Notes: a model not told the origin generated them from the letters alone. Positions 6,859 to 15,723 are shown, counted from the stretch's first letter. The stretch: DNA of 43,926 nucleotides from Paludisphaera rhizosphaerae (GCF_011065895.1 NZ_JAALCR010000041.1:1-43926); one strand, 5' to 3'. A program made the numbers and translations.

Positions 6859-8088
6859 TTAATCGTAGGCCGCCGTCTGGGCCAGCTCGACGAGTTTTGC
6901 ACCGGAGATGCCGAGCTTCTCGCCGAGGTCGCGGAGGTAGCCGGCCGAGACTTCCTCGCGTTGGAACGCCTCGATGGCCAGGTTCGCCACCTCCATGACG
7001 AGCTCCCGGTCGGGCTCCGATTTCTTCGGCGGATAGAACAGCTCGATGAACTCTCTGGCCGCCGCCCTCTGGGCCTCGTCGAGGAGGGACTCACGCTCCG
7101 CGGGCCGGATGACCCGCAGGTCCCGAAGCCGGTAGACGGCCGACTCGTAGCTGGTCCCGAAATGATGGGCCAGCATGGCGGCGTCCTTGAACGAGATGCG
7201 TTGCGACTTCGGGGCCGCCCGACGCTCGGCGTCCACCTCCTCCTCTCGGGCCACGTCGTAGACGTGCTGGTGACGCCGGCTCGCCCCCCCCTTGTCGAGG
7301 AGGCTCAGGAGCCAGTGCACGCCCGCCTGCGGCATGAGGAACGCCGCGGCGAAGGCGTTCGCCCGCTTCTCGACGAGGTCGTGCGAGTTCCTGTCGGTGC
7401 TCACGATGGCGGTCATGCCCCGGTCGAGGATGGCGTGGCCGTACTCGTGGGCGTAGGAGAACCGCTTGCGGGTCCTCGGGTGGTCCAGCTTGACGATGAT
7501 GATGGACCGCACGGAGGAGTAGCGGAGGAAGAGCCCGGACATCTCGGGCGGCAGGTCGAAGCCCGAGGCCCAAATCCCCTGGGTGTTGATGAGGTCGGAC
7601 ACGTCGGCGATGGGGGCGAACCCGAGCCCGAGCCTGCGACGTTCCTCCTCGGCGACGAGGATGCCCTGCTCGATGGCCTCCTCGGCCCGCTTGGGGGCGG
7701 GGAGGTTGTAGGTCGGCATGGCGATTCGCGGACGCCTGTCGAGCAGGGTCTCGAGCTCGATGGCGATTTGGCAAATCTCCGAGCACCGGGCGACGGCGTC
7801 CTTGACGAGCTGGTTGTCCTCGTAGCCCGGGAGCTGGCGGGCCAGGATGAGGTCGGCCGGCTCGACGACGCTGGCGGGCTCCTCCTCGAAGAAGTGGGCC
7901 ACGGGGCGATGGTAGAGCTTCGCGAACTGCGAGAGCTCGAGGGTCGAGAGCGAGCGTTTGCCCGCCTCGACGGCGACGACGGCGGTCCGAGGGATGCCGA
8001 CCGCCTCCGCGGCGGCTTCCTGGGTCAATCCGCAGTTGGTGCGAGCCTCCTTGAGTCGCCTCCCGATGGTGGTTTGGTCGAAGGCCAT
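6859..8088 (-). CDS. XRE-family regulator fused to ImmA/IrrE metallopeptidase
   Basis: 409 aa. Residues about 8-62 form an XRE helix-turn-helix (IGRRLKEARTNCGLTQEAAA, then AVVAVEAGKRSLSTLELSQF). A long linker leads to the ImmA/IrrE domain with SYAHEYGHAILDRG (HExxH-type zinc site) and AFLMPQAGVHWLL. Related proteins cleave or sense repressors; in this layout the HTH and protease probably control the adjacent PIN gene. A palindrome at 8215-8236 upstream may be its autoregulatory site. A 57-bp slice of this gene is duplicated in inverted orientation at 5183-5239. Confidence 0.9.
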   Translation of the reverse strand: MAFDQTTIGRRLKEARTNCGLTQEAAAEAVGIPRTAVVAVEAGKRSLSTLELSQFAKLYHRPVAHFFEEEPASVVEPADLILARQLPGYEDNQLVKDAVARCSEICQIAIELETLLDRRPRIAMPTYNLPAPKRAEEAIEQGILVAEEERRRLGLGFAPIADVSDLINTQGIWASGFDLPPEMSGLFLRYSSVRSIIIVKLDHPRTRKRFSYAHEYGHAILDRGMTAIVSTDRNSHDLVEKRANAFAAAFLMPQAGVHWLLSLLDKGGASRRHQHVYDVAREEEVDAERRAAPKSQRISFKDAAMLAHHFGTSYESAVYRLRDLRVIRPAERESLLDEAQRAAAREFIELFYPPKKSEPDRELVMEVANLAIEAFQREEVSAGYLRDLGEKLGISGAKLVELAQTAAYD

Positions 8089-8512
8089 GTCATCCTCGCG
8101 TCTTCGTAGTCCCGGTGGGGCTCGGGGCGGTCCCTCGTCATCCGCCTCGCACGCACGGTGCGAGCCTGAAGCGTCGAGCTTGCCGGGAAGGTGGCGGAAC
8201 GCCTTATGGTGCGTGGCTTTATGTCCATATAAAGCCCGCAGGGGAGGAGTCTGTCAGGGTATGCGGACCCGACATCTCCGTCAAGGCGTCCCAATTTTGT
8301 CGCATTACTGGACAAGAGTATTCTGGGTCAATCGGACGTCGGAGTCAAAGAATTTGTCAAAAATCGGACATAGAGTCCGAAAATCGAACTTTCACGTCTG
8401 GTCAGGTCGTCCGAGTCTTTGGAAGGGGTATAATAGATTGGGTGGAGCCTCTACGCGTCCTCGGCGGGTTGCCCGGGGAGCGGAAGATGCGGCCCGAACG
8501 GAGTAAAGCCCG
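8089..8512. promoter_or_regulatory. divergent intergenic region with operator and promoter candidates
   Basis: No gene is seen. GGCTTTAT (8215-8222) and ATAAAGCC (8229-8236) form a perfect inverted repeat with 6-nt spacer, 127 bp upstream of the XRE-ImmA start and a plausible operator for it. A perfect TATAAT at 8429-8434 is a candidate -10 for the plus-strand DUF1883 gene, about 80 nt upstream of its ATG; the -35 is not clear. Confidence 0.5.
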
Positions 8513-8776
8513 ATGCAGTTCCTCCATGCTGATTCCTTCCTCGCCCAGGGCGAGGCCGCCGTCGTCTCGCTCGACAGCCAGGCCAACGTGATGTTGATGG
8601 ACGACTTCAACTACTCGGCCTATCGCTCGGGCCGCTCGTTCAGCTGCTTCGGCGGCCTCGCCGAGCGGTCGCCGGTGCGGCTGTTCGCACCGCACTTCGG
8701 GCATTGGAACGTGGTCGTCGACCTCGGCGGATACGCGGGGAGCGTCCGAGCGGGCGTCGCCTTCGAACGCAACTGA
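8513..8776 (+). CDS. DUF1883 domain protein
   Basis: 87 aa covering the whole DUF1883 family length. The N-terminus MQFLHADSFLAQGEAAVVSL, the middle QANVMLMDDFNYSAYRSG and the C-terminal GHWNVVVDLGGYAGSVRAGV follow the family pattern closely. GGAG lies 10 nt upstream of the ATG. Members are small single-domain proteins of unknown biochemical role, in some genomes found beside TIR or defence genes. A GC-rich hairpin (8800-8827) follows, and the next gene on the same strand starts 88 bp later. Confidence 0.88.
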   Translation: MQFLHADSFLAQGEAAVVSLDSQANVMLMDDFNYSAYRSGRSFSCFGGLAERSPVRLFAPHFGHWNVVVDLGGYAGSVRAGVAFERN

Positions 8777-8799
8777 CGGCGATTCCGGGTTCACACGGC

Positions 8800-8827
8800 G
8801 TGGCCCGGGGGGAATTCTCCGGGCCAC
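8800..8827 (+). terminator. GC-rich hairpin after the DUF1883 gene
   Basis: GTGGCCCGG (8800-8808) pairs perfectly with CCGGGCCAC (8819-8827) across a 10-nt loop. No T-run follows, so it may be a partial terminator or an mRNA stability element rather than a strong terminator. Confidence 0.5.
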
Positions 8828-8864
8828 GACCCTTCAAGCGATTCCAAGCCTTGCGAGGTGTCAC

Positions 8865-9323
8865 GTGAGCGACCAGACGACGATATCGATTCCGACCGAC
8901 GACGACGGCTTCATCAGCCAGAAGTGCCCGACGTGTTCGGGGCTCTTCAAGGTCAAGCACGGGGAGGGGAGCGACAAGCCGCTGGCCCACTGCCCCTACT
9001 GCGGTGCCGCAGGCGACGACTGGTTCACCGACGAGCAGAGGGCCTACATCGAGGCGGCGGGCAGGAACTTCGCCCTCGACCTCGTGAGCAGCGAGCTCGA
9101 GGAGATGACCCGAGACTTCAACCGGGAGATGCCCCGCGGAGGCTTCATCACGGCCGAGATGAGCTTCACCCCGTCGCCCGAGGAGCCGCTGCCCCCGGTG
9201 CCGGCCGAATCGAACGAGCCGATGCCGGTCGCCTTGTTCGAGTGCTGCAACGAGCGAATCAAGCACGACGGCTCGAGCGAAGTTCTGCACTGCGTCATCT
9301 GCGGCACGGCATCGAAGGCGTGA
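8865..9323 (+). CDS. small zinc-ribbon protein
   Basis: 152 aa from GTG 8865. It has two CxxC pairs near the N-terminus (KCPTCSG and CPYCGAA, about 21-48) forming a zinc ribbon, and a further C-C/CxxC set at the C-terminus (FECCNE, HCVICGT). The middle is acidic and proline-rich (EEPLPPVPAE). Two ribbons joined by a linker suggest a nucleic-acid or protein adaptor. No family was recognised with certainty. It follows DUF1883 and may be cotranscribed with it. Confidence 0.75.
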   Translation: MSDQTTISIPTDDDGFISQKCPTCSGLFKVKHGEGSDKPLAHCPYCGAAGDDWFTDEQRAYIEAAGRNFALDLVSSELEEMTRDFNREMPRGGFITAEMSFTPSPEEPLPPVPAESNEPMPVALFECCNERIKHDGSSEVLHCVICGTASKA

Positions 9324-9543
9324 GGCGTGGCAGCGAATTCAACTCAGGGTCGGGCCGCCGCTGAGGGTCGGTCTGTGTTGTGCTAATGGGGTAGAGAATG
9401 GAGAGGTCGAACGGCGATTGCAACGGGCCGCCTGAAGAGCAAATCCGGCTCGAAGAGGAGCCCCGGGGCGGGGGGACGATATACTGTACGTCGGTTCCCA
9501 GATTAAGCATCCGATGACTCCTGCGACCGAGAGGAGGTGCTGC

Positions 9544-10086
9544 GTGGCCTTCCGTTTCCATAACCTCGACGGGACGACGCGGGCTTTCATGGTGTCGGAG
9601 GTCGATAGGGACGCCTCGCAAGGCGTCCTCTACCTAAGCCCCCGGCTGACGGAGCGAGGCCGCATCGATTGGCCGAACCTGCTGCGAGCCGCGGTCCAAA
9701 GGGGCGACGAGGCACGGCTCGCCGAGTCCCTCCGCGGGACCGGGCGGCTCCGCGAGCTCGAACCTCGTCGAAATCCACGGGGCAGGGGGCGGCCGCTCAT
9801 GGTCCGGGTCCCGGTAACGGCCCCCACGACCCTCGCCGACGGGGAGTTCAACCGGTTCTACATCCGCGGCCTCTGCCTCCGGGCCCTGGACGAAGGCGTC
9901 GCCGAGCTGGAAGTCTATCGGGCGAAGGAAGTCGGTATGCCACGGCCCGAGTCGATTGATTTGGTCGGGCGGAGGGTCCCGGTCGGGCGGCTGCTCGACG
10001 ATTTGAGGTTCCACTCGGGCGAGGAGGAGCCGGAGATGAGGGTCCCCGGGGGGCCCAATTCGGGACTGAGCGTCAGGCTGGCGTAG
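9544..10086 (+). CDS. conserved hypothetical protein
   Basis: 180 aa. The GTG at 9544 is chosen because AGGAGGT lies 5 nt upstream, a near-perfect ribosome site, and the family begins xFRFHNLDG; a longer ATG start at 9514 would place that site inside the gene. Conserved features include FRFHNLD, LYLSPRLTERG, GEFNRFYIRGLC, EVYRAKEV, DDLR and the terminal GPNSGLSVRLA. I recall this as a widespread conserved hypothetical of accessory regions with no known function. It appears complete. Confidence 0.8.
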   Translation: MAFRFHNLDGTTRAFMVSEVDRDASQGVLYLSPRLTERGRIDWPNLLRAAVQRGDEARLAESLRGTGRLRELEPRRNPRGRGRPLMVRVPVTAPTTLADGEFNRFYIRGLCLRALDEGVAELEVYRAKEVGMPRPESIDLVGRRVPVGRLLDDLRFHSGEEEPEMRVPGGPNSGLSVRLA

Positions 10087-10163
10087 CAGTCGGCGGGCAC
10101 ATACTGAATGACCGGCCGCCGTGTCGGGACGGCGTCTCACGATTGCCATGAACCCAAGTCTTT

Positions 10164-11567
10164 GTGCCGCGGATGACAACGATGTCGGAAGAACCAAAGA
10201 AGCCAAAGCCTGTAGAACCACCTTTTAGAATCTCACCGCCTTTGGCTGCGGCTAGTTCGCCGTCTCTTACTCGCCTCCTCACGGACCTGGAGAAGGCGTC
10301 GCGACTTCGCGAGGAGCTGGAACGTTCGACGTACGTATTCAGAGCGATGCAGACACCATCGTTCTTTACGGACCTGGAGAAGGCGTCGCGACTTCGCGAG
10401 GAGCTGGAGCGTTCGGCTAACGTATTCAAGGCGATGCACGCTTCAACGGCCTTGCCGAGGAGCTTGAACTCGGTTTCCGACCTCGCAAAATCCATCGGAG
10501 CAGTCGCGGGTCCGGGGAAGCTTAGGTGGTTCGACTCGACGGTCTTCAAGTCGCTCGAAGCCGAGTCGACGACGCTGCGAGCGTTGGAAGCCCAGGCGGC
10601 TCAGTGGAGGTCGCTGACGGGGAACATCGGGAGCGTTGCTCCAAGACTCACGCCACCTGCATCTTTAACCGACCAAGTGAACCGGTCAGCGTTGGCTTGG
10701 CGGACGGGCGTGTCCGAGTCACTCAAGTTCATCGGCGAAATCGGCAATCTGAGGTCCAGCGTCGAACTCTCGAATTCCCTCCTGAGGCCCTCATTGCTCC
10801 ATGGGAAATTCGCCGAACAGACCCTGTCGCTTATCAAAGAGGCCTCGGACCCCAAGGCCATTAAGGCCCTGAACGCATCCTTAAAACTCGTCGACGCTCA
10901 GCACGTCGCCAACATGGAGCTGCTCACGACCCTGGTGCCATCGGTGGACGATGTCGGCTTAGGCTCACCGTCATGGGGATTGAACGCTCCGTTCGTTCAG
11001 CGAGAAGAGCTGCTGTCCGAGTCGGAGCTCGAGAACGACGAAGACCTCGGGCTCGTCGTCGCACTCTCGCCCGCCGCACAGCGGGTGGAGCAGACGAGGT
11101 TGGTTCTCCAGTTGACGACGGATTGCAACAAAGCGAGTCGCACCAAGGGAGGGGTGGAAATCTTCACTCCCACGACTCGGGTCCTCGAGACGTTCGCGAA
11201 CCTTCCTTGGATTACGCCTCGCGACGAGAAATCATTCGGCGATTTCGTCGACGGGTTGTATTTCATCGCGTATGAAGGTGCGGGCAAGGACAAGCTCCGC
11301 TTCCTTCGGGAGTACGGCGGCCCACTCCTGAAGGAGGATTGCGACGTCATCTGGAGCGTCAAGACGCTTCGGAACAAATGGCTGAGGCATGACCCCGACC
11401 ACGGAAAAGAATCCGACATCAAAAAGTCCTGGAGTTCGCTCGAGGAGTGTCTCCGTCGACTTGGCATCCAAGGATACCCGCGGGCGGAAGCCGATTATCA
11501 GCTTCTGCATGGTCGAATCCTCACCGACATGGCGGACTTCCTCGGCAGGCTGCTCAGGGCCATCTAA
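10164..11567 (+). CDS. hypothetical protein with HEPN-like C-terminus
   Basis: 467 aa from GTG 10164; ATG codons at 10173 and 10182 are alternative starts, none with a clear ribosome site. The N-terminal third is helical with a tandem repeat of TDLEKASRLREELERS (about 40-55 and 69-84, 29-residue period). The C-terminal region (about 300-467) is helical and contains TLRNKWLRHD, where R403-N404 and H409 fit the RN-x(4-6)-H signature of HEPN ribonucleases. This supports, but does not prove, a HEPN domain. It is convergent with the SIR2-STAND gene (32 bp between stops), so a defence role is plausible. No close family was recognised. Confidence 0.7.
   Translation: MPRMTTMSEEPKKPKPVEPPFRISPPLAAASSPSLTRLLTDLEKASRLREELERSTYVFRAMQTPSFFTDLEKASRLREELERSANVFKAMHASTALPRSLNSVSDLAKSIGAVAGPGKLRWFDSTVFKSLEAESTTLRALEAQAAQWRSLTGNIGSVAPRLTPPASLTDQVNRSALAWRTGVSESLKFIGEIGNLRSSVELSNSLLRPSLLHGKFAEQTLSLIKEASDPKAIKALNASLKLVDAQHVANMELLTTLVPSVDDVGLGSPSWGLNAPFVQREELLSESELENDEDLGLVVALSPAAQRVEQTRLVLQLTTDCNKASRTKGGVEIFTPTTRVLETFANLPWITPRDEKSFGDFVDGLYFIAYEGAGKDKLRFLREYGGPLLKEDCDVIWSVKTLRNKWLRHDPDHGKESDIKKSWSSLEECLRRLGIQGYPRAEADYQLLHGRILTDMADFLGRLLRAI
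10281..10414 (+). repeat. 87-bp tandem duplication inside the HEPN-like gene
   Basis: Bases 10281-10327 recur at 10368-10414 with 46 of 47 identical. The period of 87 bp is 29 codons, so frame is kept. The near-identity indicates recent duplication of an amphipathic helix segment. Confidence 0.9.
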
Positions 11568-11599
11568 CTCAGAGACGAAGGCGGTACGGTTGTAGATGG

Positions 11600-14500
11600 T
11601 CAAGCCCTCTGAACGGCGAAGGCACGCACGCCGTTCATGCAAAATCCTATATTGAATCGAACGCGACAGTCCTTCGCGACGCTGTCCCACTCCGCCCGGC
11701 TCAAATCGTCCCGGCTGCAATAAATCCTGGCGGAATCGCCAGAACGCGAAATAATGAAGTAATGAGAATCCATATATATGACTTGGCCGATGAATGACTC
11801 CGAGGTTTTGAATCGGAGCCTCGTGCGACTCTCCGGGGACATCCGGTGATTCCTCAAGTCATGAAACACTTCATCGCTCTCTTCAAGCTTGCCCATCAGG
11901 AAAAGCTGTCGGCCGTAAAGGAGTCGCGGTTCTAGCTTCCGGTCGCCAGGACCGAAGCTCTTTTTGAGATAGTGGCTTATCTCCTCGGGTTGCCCCAAAC
12001 CGTGGTCGCTCAGTAGCTTCGCGTAGAGGTAGTGCAGACGTTGGTCGCTTGCTTTCGCGGCGATGCCCTTCCGGAAAATGTCCACGGCCTTGTCGAGATT
12101 CTGCAGCGATTCATAGTGGGCGGCCAATCTAACCGCGATGTGTGATGCACGATTATTGATTTCAAAAGAACGTTCCATCGCCCCGATAGCTCGAGAATGC
12201 TCCGACAATACAGTGGCGAGGTCAGCCTCTGCCTTCAAGAGGAAGGCATTGTCCGAATGCCGTGACATCCCTTCGCGAAGGGTTTTCTCGGCCGCTCTCA
12301 CGAGATGGTCGACCGATTCGTCGTTCGCGTCGTCCGAGTTGAGTTCATCCCTGATTTGGACGGTCTTGATTTTGAGGAGCGTGTAGTAGGGGAAGGGGTC
12401 GTCTCTCCGGGACTTGAGCTGTTCGCAAATCTTGATGGCTTCTTCCAGATGATATCGCTTGTCGAGCGGCTGGGTCGCCGCCTCTGCCCGACGTACGTGC
12501 AGTTCGGCGTGCGTGTGGTGTAGGGCGTTCGACGGTCTCGGCGAGCTCAGAGCTTTCTGGATATACGAATCGGCGAGAGACAGGTTGCCATTCTGCCGCT
12601 TCATTTCATAAATACATTTTTGTTGGAGCAGGTGGGCATTTTCCCCGGTCACCTCCTCTGCGGCTTCGAAGAGTTGGGAAACCATCTGATGGTCCGGGAA
12701 GGTCGTCACGAGCGTCGTGCCGTTCAGGAGCCGCCTGAAGGCCGCATTATCGCTGTTATAGCTCGGGTTGAGGAACCTGATTGCCTTGAGAACTTCGTGG
12801 AAGAGGTCTTCTTTATTCTGAAGCACGGTGCTGACGACCAGTTCGGCGATGTGAGGATGGCGGGCCTTATAGACCATGTCGCCAGAGCCGGTGTCCTTGG
12901 TGGCCGAGATGATTTGTTCCAAGGGCTTGAAAAACGATTTCTCGAACTCCGAGAACGGAAGATTGTAGAGGCGAGAGATGAGTCCCGCCCTCACCGGAGA
13001 GCCGAACTGGTAGAGGAGGCACACGGTCAGGTACATCAACTGGGCCCGATGCGGCGAAATCTGATTGTATTCATCAAGTATGATGTCCTCAAACGGCTTG
13101 CCGAGTGTAGCCTCGTGGAGAGCGACGAGCAGCTGCCGGTCTGCAAGCTCGAGGAAAGCCGCCTGCCTCGCGGAATGCGGGAGCTTTTCGAGCGTACCTA
13201 GCGATTTGTGCGTCTCAAGCTTGGCGAGTAGCCCATCAATCTCGTCCCTTGACAGGTACTTGAGGTCGTAGACGTTGGTAGCCAGGGTAGTCAGCGAGTC
13301 TGGGGCGAGGTTCCATTCGTTCGTTCTGGCCGCTCCCACGACCGTGATTCGGCCTGCCAGCGTGCCGCGTTCATCAAACAGCGAGACGATGTCGCGTCGG
13401 TACTCGACGATGTTGTCGACGAACAAGAAAATGCGTTCGTTGACCTGGTCGGCCAAATTGGAAAGGGCGGCCAGGTTGATGTTGCCGCCGGGTCGTATTT
13501 TGAGGCAAAGCTTGTCGTACTCTCGTGACGCATCCCATGCGAGACGCTGGAGGAAGACCGACTTGCCCGAGCCGGCGTGAGACTTGACCACGATGAAACA
13601 CGAGGCCGACTTCGAGCTGGCCGAACCAGGCAAGATATGTTCAAGCAAAATTGAATCGGTCAAATGCCGTCGGACGTCGAGCTCCTGTTCGACGGCTGAC
13701 CATTCGGAGCTCGTCCCCATGTAGAACTGCTTGGGCTCGATTTTCGCGGCGGGGACGACGGATTTCACATAATCGGCGTCCCTTTCGAGGAACTGGGTCG
13801 TGGCGAAGGGAAGTGTGACGTCCCGCTTGATGAACCGGTCGCTGATAGCCAAATTTCCGATTTCCGACGTCTGTCTGAGACCTCGGAATAATCCGCTAAT
13901 CTGCGTGTCCAGCGTGTCTGCCAGGTCCTCGAACGTGCCGTTGAACGCAGATATGCGAAAGTGCTCCCAATGGGTTTTCTGAATCTCATCGATTCCAAGC
14001 GTCACGAGGAAGGAGCGAGGCGGCGAGGGGATGGCCGCGTGTATTCGCTGAATGAGGCCGAGTAGGTTCGCATCTTGAAGGCTGTATCCAGCGTAGAGGA
14101 CGGGGCGAGTGGCGGCCCAGTTGAATAGGCGGTCGAAGATGAGCTTCCGCCCCTTCTCGTGGGTGTTGTACTGCTCGGTCGTAAGGATGAGCGGGACGGC
14201 CGTATTCGCAACGCGGGTTACACAGCCATGCAGCTTCAGGCATAAGACCGAATTCACGGTCTTCAACTGGTCGTCTGGTCGGTCCGAATCATCTATGGCA
14301 GTGACCAGCTTTTGGGCTGCCGGTTTGTTCTCGTCGTCGTAGGCATCCTCAAGGAGCGTGTCGTAGTTGGTGGTCGCGATTCCGCTCCAACGGAATGCCT
14401 TGAGCCTGTGGTGCGAGGGGCCCGGCTTGAAACCTACTACCGTCTCGGCGACAAATTTTTGAAATGTATATATATCTGATTGGCTAATTGCGTATGCGGA

Positions 14501-14710
14501 TACGAGATTTAGCGGAGATTTATAGTATTTGGATGTGAGAAATTGTTTGGCAATCCTCTCGGCCAGTTCTCCGGCGAGCGGGGGATGTTCGCCCTTTTCG
14601 TTGGTCGCTTCCCTACTGGCCCCGGCTCCCAGCATCAGGACGACGTTGCCGGCCTCAATCTCATTCAGAAGATGCGTTGGAAGTTCGAGCTTCGGCTTCT
14701 TTTTGCCCAC
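11600..14710 (-). CDS. SIR2-STAND NTPase with TPRs and cold-shock-like C-terminus
   Basis: 1036 aa from GTG 14710. The SIR2-like domain (about 10-270) has GAGAS (28-32), ATTNYDTLLEDAY (112-124), LHG (160-162) and GYSLQDANLLG (208-218), matching NAD-binding and catalytic motifs of SIR2 NADases. A STAND-type P-loop follows, SHAGSGKSVFLQRL (377-390), with a Walker B-like IFLFVDNI (427-434). Helical repeats with TPR spacing fill about 690-960. The last 70 residues (FIGQVIYMDSHYFIISRSGD, then CRVRFNIGF) resemble an OB/cold-shock fold. SIR2-STAND proteins such as Avs5 sense phage and deplete NAD. This layout suggests an abortive-infection sensor-effector; the CSD-like tail is a possible nucleic-acid sensor. 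Confidence 0.88.
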   Translation of the reverse strand: MGKKKPKLELPTHLLNEIEAGNVVLMLGAGASREATNEKGEHPPLAGELAERIAKQFLTSKYYKSPLNLVSAYAISQSDIYTFQKFVAETVVGFKPGPSHHRLKAFRWSGIATTNYDTLLEDAYDDENKPAAQKLVTAIDDSDRPDDQLKTVNSVLCLKLHGCVTRVANTAVPLILTTEQYNTHEKGRKLIFDRLFNWAATRPVLYAGYSLQDANLLGLIQRIHAAIPSPPRSFLVTLGIDEIQKTHWEHFRISAFNGTFEDLADTLDTQISGLFRGLRQTSEIGNLAISDRFIKRDVTLPFATTQFLERDADYVKSVVPAAKIEPKQFYMGTSSEWSAVEQELDVRRHLTDSILLEHILPGSASSKSASCFIVVKSHAGSGKSVFLQRLAWDASREYDKLCLKIRPGGNINLAALSNLADQVNERIFLFVDNIVEYRRDIVSLFDERGTLAGRITVVGAARTNEWNLAPDSLTTLATNVYDLKYLSRDEIDGLLAKLETHKSLGTLEKLPHSARQAAFLELADRQLLVALHEATLGKPFEDIILDEYNQISPHRAQLMYLTVCLLYQFGSPVRAGLISRLYNLPFSEFEKSFFKPLEQIISATKDTGSGDMVYKARHPHIAELVVSTVLQNKEDLFHEVLKAIRFLNPSYNSDNAAFRRLLNGTTLVTTFPDHQMVSQLFEAAEEVTGENAHLLQQKCIYEMKRQNGNLSLADSYIQKALSSPRPSNALHHTHAELHVRRAEAATQPLDKRYHLEEAIKICEQLKSRRDDPFPYYTLLKIKTVQIRDELNSDDANDESVDHLVRAAEKTLREGMSRHSDNAFLLKAEADLATVLSEHSRAIGAMERSFEINNRASHIAVRLAAHYESLQNLDKAVDIFRKGIAAKASDQRLHYLYAKLLSDHGLGQPEEISHYLKKSFGPGDRKLEPRLLYGRQLFLMGKLEESDEVFHDLRNHRMSPESRTRLRFKTSESFIGQVIYMDSHYFIISRSGDSARIYCSRDDLSRAEWDSVAKDCRVRFNIGFCMNGVRAFAVQRA

Positions 14711-14751
14711 CGGACACTTCCTCTCGGGAGTCGGCGACTTTCGGCGTTGGT

Positions 14752-15723
14752 TCAGATGGCGATTCGCTCAATCTCATCGAGCGTGATTTCGTCCGACGTC
14801 CGGTTGTAGAGCTGCGTCGTCTTCGAGCTCGCGTGCCCGGCGATTTGCTGGGCCTTCTCGATGGTCCCCCCCGCCGCGATGAACGCGGTGATTCCCGTGG
14901 CCCGGAACGAGTGATTGCAGAGCTTGTGCGTGAGCCCGACCTCGGCGGCCCTCCGCTTCACCATCTCCCACGCGTTGTTCCGCCGGAGCGGTTTCGCGTT
15001 GAGTTCTCCGCTCCTCCGGTTGCCTGAGCGGAAGAGGGGGCCTCGCTTATCCCCTTCGATTTTAGCAGCGTGGATGTATGCGTCCAGGTACTCTTCAGCC
15101 TTGTGATGCACCGGGACTTCGAGGAACTTGCCGCCCTTCTCGTGGAGCCTGAGCCGCCACTTCTTCCCGTTCGCGTAGTAGTCGTCGACGGTCATCGACA
15201 GCACCGCCGTGATGCGGGCGAAGGAATACGTCATCACGGCGATGAGGGCCCTGTCCCTCAAGCCCAAGAGCGTCGAAGGTTCGATGCTGCTCAAGAGCGT
15301 GCGGGCGTCTTCGGCCGACAGGTACGGCGTCTTGCCCTTGGTGACGACGTGCTTCGGGCCTCGAACCGAGGCGGCGGGGTTCACCGGGATGATTTGCCCG
15401 ATGACCATCCAGTCGAGGAGCATCTTGACGGCCGCGAGGTGCTGCTTGACCGTCGGCACGGACTTCGACCTGCCCAGCTCCTCGACGTAGGCGGCCACCG
15501 TCACGGGCTCGAGCGTCTGGAGCGTGAGCCGTCGCTCCTCGCACCAGTTGAGGAACTGGCCAACGGCCTGGGCGTAGGCCTTTCGCGTGTTGGGGTTCCG
15601 AATCTGGGCGGTGAAGAACTCGACGAAGCGTCGCCCGGCCCGGTCGCCCTCCTGGGCGATGAGGGCGGGCAGGATGATTCCGCCGCCCCGACGTTGAACC
15701 AACCCACGGCCCGCTTCGTTCAT
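14752..15723 (-). CDS. tyrosine recombinase 1
   Basis: 323 aa, full length. The SAM-like core-binding domain (about 30-115) contains NPNTRKAYAQAVGQFLNW. The catalytic domain has the first Arg in TYSFARITAVLSM, K in RLHEKGGKFLEVPVHH, H-x-x-R in CNHSFRATGIT, H in QIAGHASSKTTQLYNR and the nucleophilic Tyr in QLYNR. This is a XerC/D-like integrase, likely for dimer resolution, cassette integration or inversion. Its ATG overlaps the stop of the 91-aa gene upstream (ATGA), so the two are coupled. A sister enzyme lies at 26784-27827 under the same upstream control block. Confidence 0.93.
   Translation of the reverse strand: MNEAGRGLVQRRGGGIILPALIAQEGDRAGRRFVEFFTAQIRNPNTRKAYAQAVGQFLNWCEERRLTLQTLEPVTVAAYVEELGRSKSVPTVKQHLAAVKMLLDWMVIGQIIPVNPAASVRGPKHVVTKGKTPYLSAEDARTLLSSIEPSTLLGLRDRALIAVMTYSFARITAVLSMTVDDYYANGKKWRLRLHEKGGKFLEVPVHHKAEEYLDAYIHAAKIEGDKRGPLFRSGNRRSGELNAKPLRRNNAWEMVKRRAAEVGLTHKLCNHSFRATGITAFIAAGGTIEKAQQIAGHASSKTTQLYNRTSDEITLDEIERIAI

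Noticed and set aside
6340-8109. 589-codon plus-strand open frame
   Set aside because: Antisense to the PIN and XRE-ImmA genes; its product is compositionally biased and has no motif.
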